From Treponema sp. (GTDB lineage: Bacteria; Spirochaetota; Spirochaetia; Treponematales; Breznakiellaceae), in the NCBI GenBank assembly GCA_009784975.1, contig WQXG01000017.1, forward strand, positions 1-48,025: a stretch of DNA of 48,025 bases, given 5' to 3'. Each line of letters begins with the position of its first letter. The stretch's first letter is position 1. Below, piece by piece: positions 44,603 through 48,025 of the stretch. The position numbers and the translations under genes were made by a program. The notes beneath the pieces were generated by a model. The model did not search any database. It was not told where the DNA came from and worked only from the letters and a program-made list of their open reading frames with translations.

Positions 44603-45081
44603 AGTCACTTATTTCCCATATAGTCACCGCAGTAACAGGATCAGACGCCTCAATTTTGGCGGCAAAATATGCCATAGTTCTGGCTAAACAATATCATTGT
44701 AAATTAACCGCAGTATATGTCGTTGATACAGCGACAATAAGGCAGCTTACATTGAGCAAGATTTTTATTCAGGAAGAAGCCGCTGAATATGAAAAAAGCC
44801 TGGAAAATAACGGCAGCCGCTATCTTGCCTATGTTGAAGAGCTGGCTCATGCAAAAGGCGTAAAAGTAGAAAAAATTATCCGTAAAGGGGCAATCTATAC
44901 GGAAGTTCTTCATGTAGCGGAAGATAAAAAAGCGGACATCATCCTTCTTGGAGGCTGGGAAAAAAATACAAAAACCAGAGACATTATAGGACATTCCCAT
45001 CGTGAAATTATGGCAAATTCAAAATGCTCGGTTTTACTTGTAAAGGAGCCGAACATTGATCAAATTTATAAAAATGTTTAA
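44599..45081 (+). CDS. Universal stress protein (UspA family)
   Basis: 160 residues with the Usp alpha/beta fold: HIVTAVTGSDASILAAKYAI at the start and the nucleotide-loop motif GGWEKNTKTRDIIGHSHREI near the end, a slightly divergent GxxGxxxxxxxxxG(S/T). ATP binding is therefore likely. Coupled to the V-ATPase D gene, which may place it in energy-stress control. Followed 15 bases later by a flavodoxin-like gene. Confidence 0.88.
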   Translation: MKSLISHIVTAVTGSDASILAAKYAIVLAKQYHCKLTAVYVVDTATIRQLTLSKIFIQEEAAEYEKSLENNGSRYLAYVEELAHAKGVKVEKIIRKGAIYTEVLHVAEDKKADIILLGGWEKNTKTRDIIGHSHREIMANSKCSVLLVKEPNIDQIYKNV

Positions 45082-45096
45082 AGGGCAAGGTTTATT

Positions 45097-45504
45097 ATGA
45101 GAATTGCAATTGTAAGCGCGCCGGCTGCAAGAAGAGAGATACCGGATTATATCAGCGCATTGGCAAAAGGAATGCAGTCAATGGGACACCGTGTGGACAT
45201 TATTAATGCATGGACAGAAGACGGCATGAGACTTCCGGGTTATGAATATATTGCGGTTGTATCTGAGCCTCAATCAATATTCTCCGGCAGGATTTCGGAA
45301 AAAATAACAAAGATACTGGGCGCGGGAAGTTCACTCGTTGGAAAAAAAAGCGCAGCGTTTATAAAAAAGGCCGGCTTTTGCTCCAACCGCGCTCTTGCCA
45401 ATCTTATGAAAGCAATGGAAAAAGAAGGGATGTATATTAACTGGAGCGATATTTTATTTAATCCGCCCCACGCTGAAGCCATGGGTAAATATATTGGTGC
45501 GTAA
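45097..45504 (+). CDS. Flavodoxin-like hypothetical protein
   Basis: 135 residues, alpha/beta pattern starting MRIAIVSAPAARREIPDYIS, then GHRVDIINAW and YEYIAVVSEPQSIFSG. The layout resembles flavodoxin and NAD(P)H-quinone folds, but no FMN-binding loop can be named. The neighbouring J-domain gene starts five bases past its stop. Confidence 0.65.
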   Translation: MRIAIVSAPAARREIPDYISALAKGMQSMGHRVDIINAWTEDGMRLPGYEYIAVVSEPQSIFSGRISEKITKILGAGSSLVGKKSAAFIKKAGFCSNRALANLMKAMEKEGMYINWSDILFNPPHAEAMGKYIGA

Positions 45505-45509
45505 GGAAA

Positions 45510-46202
45510 TTGGATAACTATTATAAACTGCTTGATATTAAACCGGGAGCCAGCGCTTCTGAAATAAAAAAAGCATTTAGAAAAAAAGCAAAACAGCTCC
45601 ACCCCGATATCGCAGGCGATGGACAATCGGGAGCTGCGGGCGAAACACCGATGCAAAAGCTTCTTAAAGCCTATGAAGCATTGTCAAATATGGATCATCG
45701 CTTTGAATTCGAAAAAATAAAAAAAGACAATTTTGATTACCGTACATGGCTAAAAGAACAAGGTGATCCGCGCAGTATGGCAAAACTTGTTTTTTACGAA
45801 CTTATGCGCATGGAAGAAGATCGCGCCATTGAAATCTGGCGGGAAAACGGCGGTCTTGATTTTAACCTGCAAAAAAATATGGAAAGAGCAGACTGGATGG
45901 ATTGCCAGTATATTCTCGCAGAAGAGCTGGATAAAAGAGGTTTTTCTTTGGAAGCATTTAAGCTGATAACAGCACTCCTTGCCGAAGAAAGACAGCGTCC
46001 TTACTTTAATCTTTTTACCACGGAAATTTACAGTTACCTGAAAAAAATGGTTAATAACAGATTAAAATTTCAAATTGATCCTGAAACATGGATAAACTGC
46101 ATGGAGGTCTTGATTGGCATAGGCTTTTCAGTGCATGATGAAAATGGTTTTAAAAAATCTATGGCAAATACATTAAAACAAATAAGGAGATCCCGCGGGT
46201 GA
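45510..46202 (+). CDS. J-domain (DnaJ-like) co-chaperone
   Basis: 230 residues with a TTG start at 45510, AAGGA just upstream. The N-terminal J-domain is complete: YYKLLDIKPGASASEIKKAF and the HPD motif at 31-33. The remaining 160 residues are helical with no Gly/Phe or zinc-finger region, so this is a class III J protein that would direct DnaK to a specific client. The stop overlaps the GTG start of map. Confidence 0.85.
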   Translation: MDNYYKLLDIKPGASASEIKKAFRKKAKQLHPDIAGDGQSGAAGETPMQKLLKAYEALSNMDHRFEFEKIKKDNFDYRTWLKEQGDPRSMAKLVFYELMRMEEDRAIEIWRENGGLDFNLQKNMERADWMDCQYILAEELDKRGFSLEAFKLITALLAEERQRPYFNLFTTEIYSYLKKMVNNRLKFQIDPETWINCMEVLIGIGFSVHDENGFKKSMANTLKQIRRSRG

Positions 46203-46972
46203 TTCGCCTTAAAAATGAAAAACAAATTAATGGCATAAGGGAATCCTGCAAGATGCTCTCAGCAATGTACAGGGAACTTATCCCGCTTGTAAAACCCGGT
46301 GTTCAAACCCTGGAAATCGACAAATGGGTGCGGGACTGGGTAAAAAAAGCCGGCGGCAAACCTGCTTTTCTGGATTACGCTCCGCGTAAAAAACCTTTCC
46401 CCGCCGCTATCTGTATTTCCATTAACGATGAAGTGATCCACGGCATCCCGTCAAAACGGCGTATACGCGAAGGAGATTTGGTCTCTCTTGACTGCGGCAT
46501 CGACCTTGGCGGTTTTTTCAGCGATCAGGCTATCAGTATCGAAGCGGGAAAAGTCAGCAAAGAAATAAAAAAACTCAATTCCGCAACCTGCGAAAGTATG
46601 TATAAGGGAATAGCGGCAATAAAAGCCGGAGACAGACTCCTGCAGATTGCCCGCGCTGTTGAAGGATTTATTAAACCTTTTGGATACGGAATAGTAAAGG
46701 AATACTGCGGGCACGGCGTTGGACTTGCTCTTCACGAAGATCCGCATGTCCCGAATACCCCGCACGGAGCAAACCCAAAAATGAATAACGGGATGGTTTT
46801 TGCCATTGAGCCGATGATCAATCTGGGCTCCCCCGATGTGGGAGTTCTTGACGACGACTGGACAGTCGTCACTTCCGACGGCAAAGTTTCTGCCCACTGG
46901 GAACATACGGTTGCTATTTTTGGGGGGAAGACGGAGATACTTACGGAAGCGTTGGAGCAGCTGGTTTTGTAA
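46199..46972 (+). CDS. map: Type I methionine aminopeptidase
   Basis: 257 residues from GTG 46199. Removes initiator Met from nascent proteins. The full set of metal ligands matches the E. coli enzyme by position: Asp98, Asp109, His172, Glu204 and Glu235, with His81 and His179 as catalytic histidines. Motifs HGIPS, LDCGIDLGG, GHGVGLALHEDPHVPN and EPMINLG are intact. A short type Ia enzyme without N-terminal extension. The GTG overlaps the TGA of the J-domain gene. Confidence 0.96.
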   Translation: MIRLKNEKQINGIRESCKMLSAMYRELIPLVKPGVQTLEIDKWVRDWVKKAGGKPAFLDYAPRKKPFPAAICISINDEVIHGIPSKRRIREGDLVSLDCGIDLGGFFSDQAISIEAGKVSKEIKKLNSATCESMYKGIAAIKAGDRLLQIARAVEGFIKPFGYGIVKEYCGHGVGLALHEDPHVPNTPHGANPKMNNGMVFAIEPMINLGSPDVGVLDDDWTVVTSDGKVSAHWEHTVAIFGGKTEILTEALEQLVL

Positions 46973-46988
46973 AAGTGCTAGAGTCACT

Positions 46989-47148
46989 CCACTCCGTACA
47001 GGCATGGCGGTCTGCGGGGCTGCGTGCCGCAAAAACTTTTGCAAAGAGCCTGCCTATGAGCCTGCTGCGCAGTCTCTCCGGCAGAGAACGGCAAAAGATT
47101 GTTTTTGCGACCCGCAGCCCCGCAGCCCGCCATGCCTGTACGAAGTGG
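46989..47148. repeat. 160-bp imperfect inverted-repeat element (48-bp arms)
   Basis: Left arm 46989-47036 and right arm 47101-47148 are reverse complements at 44 of 48 positions, with a 64-base loop that also pairs at its base (TTTTGC/GCAAAA). GC-rich relative to its surroundings. The small reading frames on both strands here (about 60-70 codons) follow from the palindrome and are not genes. It looks like a non-autonomous mobile element (MITE or REP type) and could end transcription of the map operon. Confidence 0.85.
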
Positions 47149-47177
47149 GTTGTGATTTAACAATTTTAAAATGTGGA

Positions 47178-47234
47178 AAGTGGTAGCAGCTGATACCACT
47201 TCCCCAAACCGGTAGCAGCTACCATTTTCCGGTT
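47178..47234. repeat. Two adjacent small hairpins
   Basis: AAGTGGTA/TACCACTT (47178-47201, loop of eight) and AACCGG/CCGGTT (47207-47234), the second with an inner GGTAGCAGCTACC palindrome at 47211-47223. The word GGTAGCAGCT occurs in both. The remaining bases up to 47368 show no gene. Confidence 0.7.
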
Positions 47235-47368
47235 CAAAAAACGTTTGTGTAGTGAAATTTCTGTAAACTTTAAAAAAAATTGCAAAAATCCCATTTCTCG
47301 GTCAAGCACCACGCATCTGTGCGCCATTAATAGGTATGACTTTTTTCAAAGTTAAATCTATTTTTTAT

Positions 47369-47394
47369 CACGGAGCGTCAGTTGTCGCTCTGTG
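47369..47394 (+). promoter_or_regulatory. Hairpin directly upstream of the Rpn ribosome site
   Basis: CACGGAGCG (47369-47377), loop of eight, CGCTCTGTG (47386-47394), one G-U pair. The stem abuts AGGAGG (47395-47400) before ATG 47405, so it could control translation initiation. Confidence 0.6.
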
Positions 47395-47404
47395 AGGAGG
47401 CTTT

Positions 47405-48025
47405 ATGAAACCTAACAAGAAGCACAAAGACAGTGTTTTCTCCACTCTCTTCAATAACCCGGAGGCTTTAAGGGAGCTCTACTCGGCTATTGAAGGAATT
47501 CCTATCCCGCAGGATGTGCAGATCGATATTAATACCCTTTCAGATGTACTCATCAGAGGGCAAATTAACGACTTGTCGTTTACAATCGACAATCGGCTTG
47601 TAGTTCTTATTGAGCATCAAAGCACTATAAGTGAAAATCTGCCTCTGCGCTTGCTGGAGTATATCGGGAAAGTGTACGAAAAAACGGTAAAATACGAAAG
47701 ACGTTTTCAGAAAAAACTTACTAAAATCCCCAAGCCTGAGTTTATCGTATTATACAATGGCAATGAGGCGTTTCCTGATCACAAGGAACTTCGGCTTTCC
47801 GATGCTTTCATGGACGATCAAGGGTTGAAACTCTCTTGTACTGACGAGCTGCCACTGGAACTGGTCGTACAGGTTTACAATATCAATCAGGGACATAATC
47901 CGGAGATGCTTAAAAAAAGCGCAACCCTTAACAGCTACAGTTTTTTGATAAGCAAGATTTGGGAATACCGGAACAGTAAATTTACACTTGAAGATTCATT
48001 AAAATATGCGATACAATACTGTATA
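47405..48025 (+). CDS. Rpn-family PD-(D/E)XK nuclease / putative transposase, 3' end outside window
   Basis: The first 207 codons are open and run off the end. Motifs of the Rpn (recombination-promoting nuclease) family are visible: DSVFSTLFNNPEALRELY, INTLSDVLIRGQINDLSF, VVLIEHQST (the catalytic E-x-Q block), LRLLEYIGKVYEK and FIVLYNG. These proteins promote RecA-independent recombination and are often multicopy in gut spirochaetes and Bacteroidales. AGGAGG and a hairpin precede the ATG. Confidence 0.9.
   Translation, partial: MKPNKKHKDSVFSTLFNNPEALRELYSAIEGIPIPQDVQIDINTLSDVLIRGQINDLSFTIDNRLVVLIEHQSTISENLPLRLLEYIGKVYEKTVKYERRFQKKLTKIPKPEFIVLYNGNEAFPDHKELRLSDAFMDDQGLKLSCTDELPLELVVQVYNINQGHNPEMLKKSATLNSYSFLISKIWEYRNSKFTLEDSLKYAIQYCI

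Noticed and set aside
46975-47199. Small reading frames on both strands after map
   Set aside because: They arise from the palindromic 160-bp element and have low-quality Ala/Arg-rich translations.

Overview
The window reads as a spirochaete, most likely a Treponema of the gut or termite type. The evidence is a spirochaete-style flagellar operon (FlbB collar protein, FliK, FlgD, FlgE, FlbD, MotA, MotB) whose hook protein keeps the Lys165/Cys178 cross-linking pair known from T. denticola, a V-type ATPase D subunit, an acetogen-type formate-tetrahydrofolate ligase, relaxed-lipobox lipoproteins, large hybrid histidine kinases and an Rpn-family nuclease/transposase. The genus call is inference; no rRNA is present.

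Layout. (1) 1-9.1 kb: signalling block with the end of an HD-GYP c-di-GMP phosphodiesterase, two intact hybrid kinases (REC and Hpt at the C-terminus), a stand-alone receiver and a third kinase broken by an internal deletion. (2) 9.1-9.5 kb: tRNA-Gln(CUG) with a clear promoter, followed by tRNA-derived direct and inverted fragments around a strongly folded element. (3) 9.5-27.4 kb: accessory, partly very AT-rich island. Its core is a minus-strand operon (26.6 to about 13.5 kb) with siphophage-like tail genes only: tail completion, tail tube, chaperone, tape measure, distal tail, Gly-rich tip, hub and fibre. No capsid, portal, terminase, integrase or lysis gene is visible. The operon also carries a CsgG-like lipoprotein before the tape measure and a PP-loop (SGGTDS) enzyme after the fibre, then small membrane-active-looking proteins and lipoproteins. 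A second tape-measure paralogue sits convergent to it. (4) 27.5-35.3 kb: lipid locus with an AMP-ligase/ACP/alpha-oxoamine synthase fusion, an SDR, a CAT/E2-fold acyltransferase-like protein, an acyl-CoA synthetase and PlsC. (5) 35.4-38.1 kb: formate-THF ligase and a triple PPC-repeat exported protein. (6) 38.2-43.8 kb: flagellar operon. (7) 44-47 kb: V-ATPase D, universal stress protein, flavodoxin-like protein, J-domain protein and methionine aminopeptidase. (8) 47-48 kb: a 160-bp inverted-repeat element and the start of an Rpn nuclease.

How parts fit. The kinases probably form a multistep phosphorelay next to c-di-GMP turnover. The tail operon looks like a headless tail-like particle or a decayed prophage with added cargo. 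The lipid locus could make a long-chain amino-ketone (sphingoid-like) base and its acylated products. A recurring theme is genes with no Shine-Dalgarno sequence whose -10 box lies 5-9 nt before the ATG, which suggests leaderless transcripts. All functions are from reading translations and motifs by eye; no database search was run.
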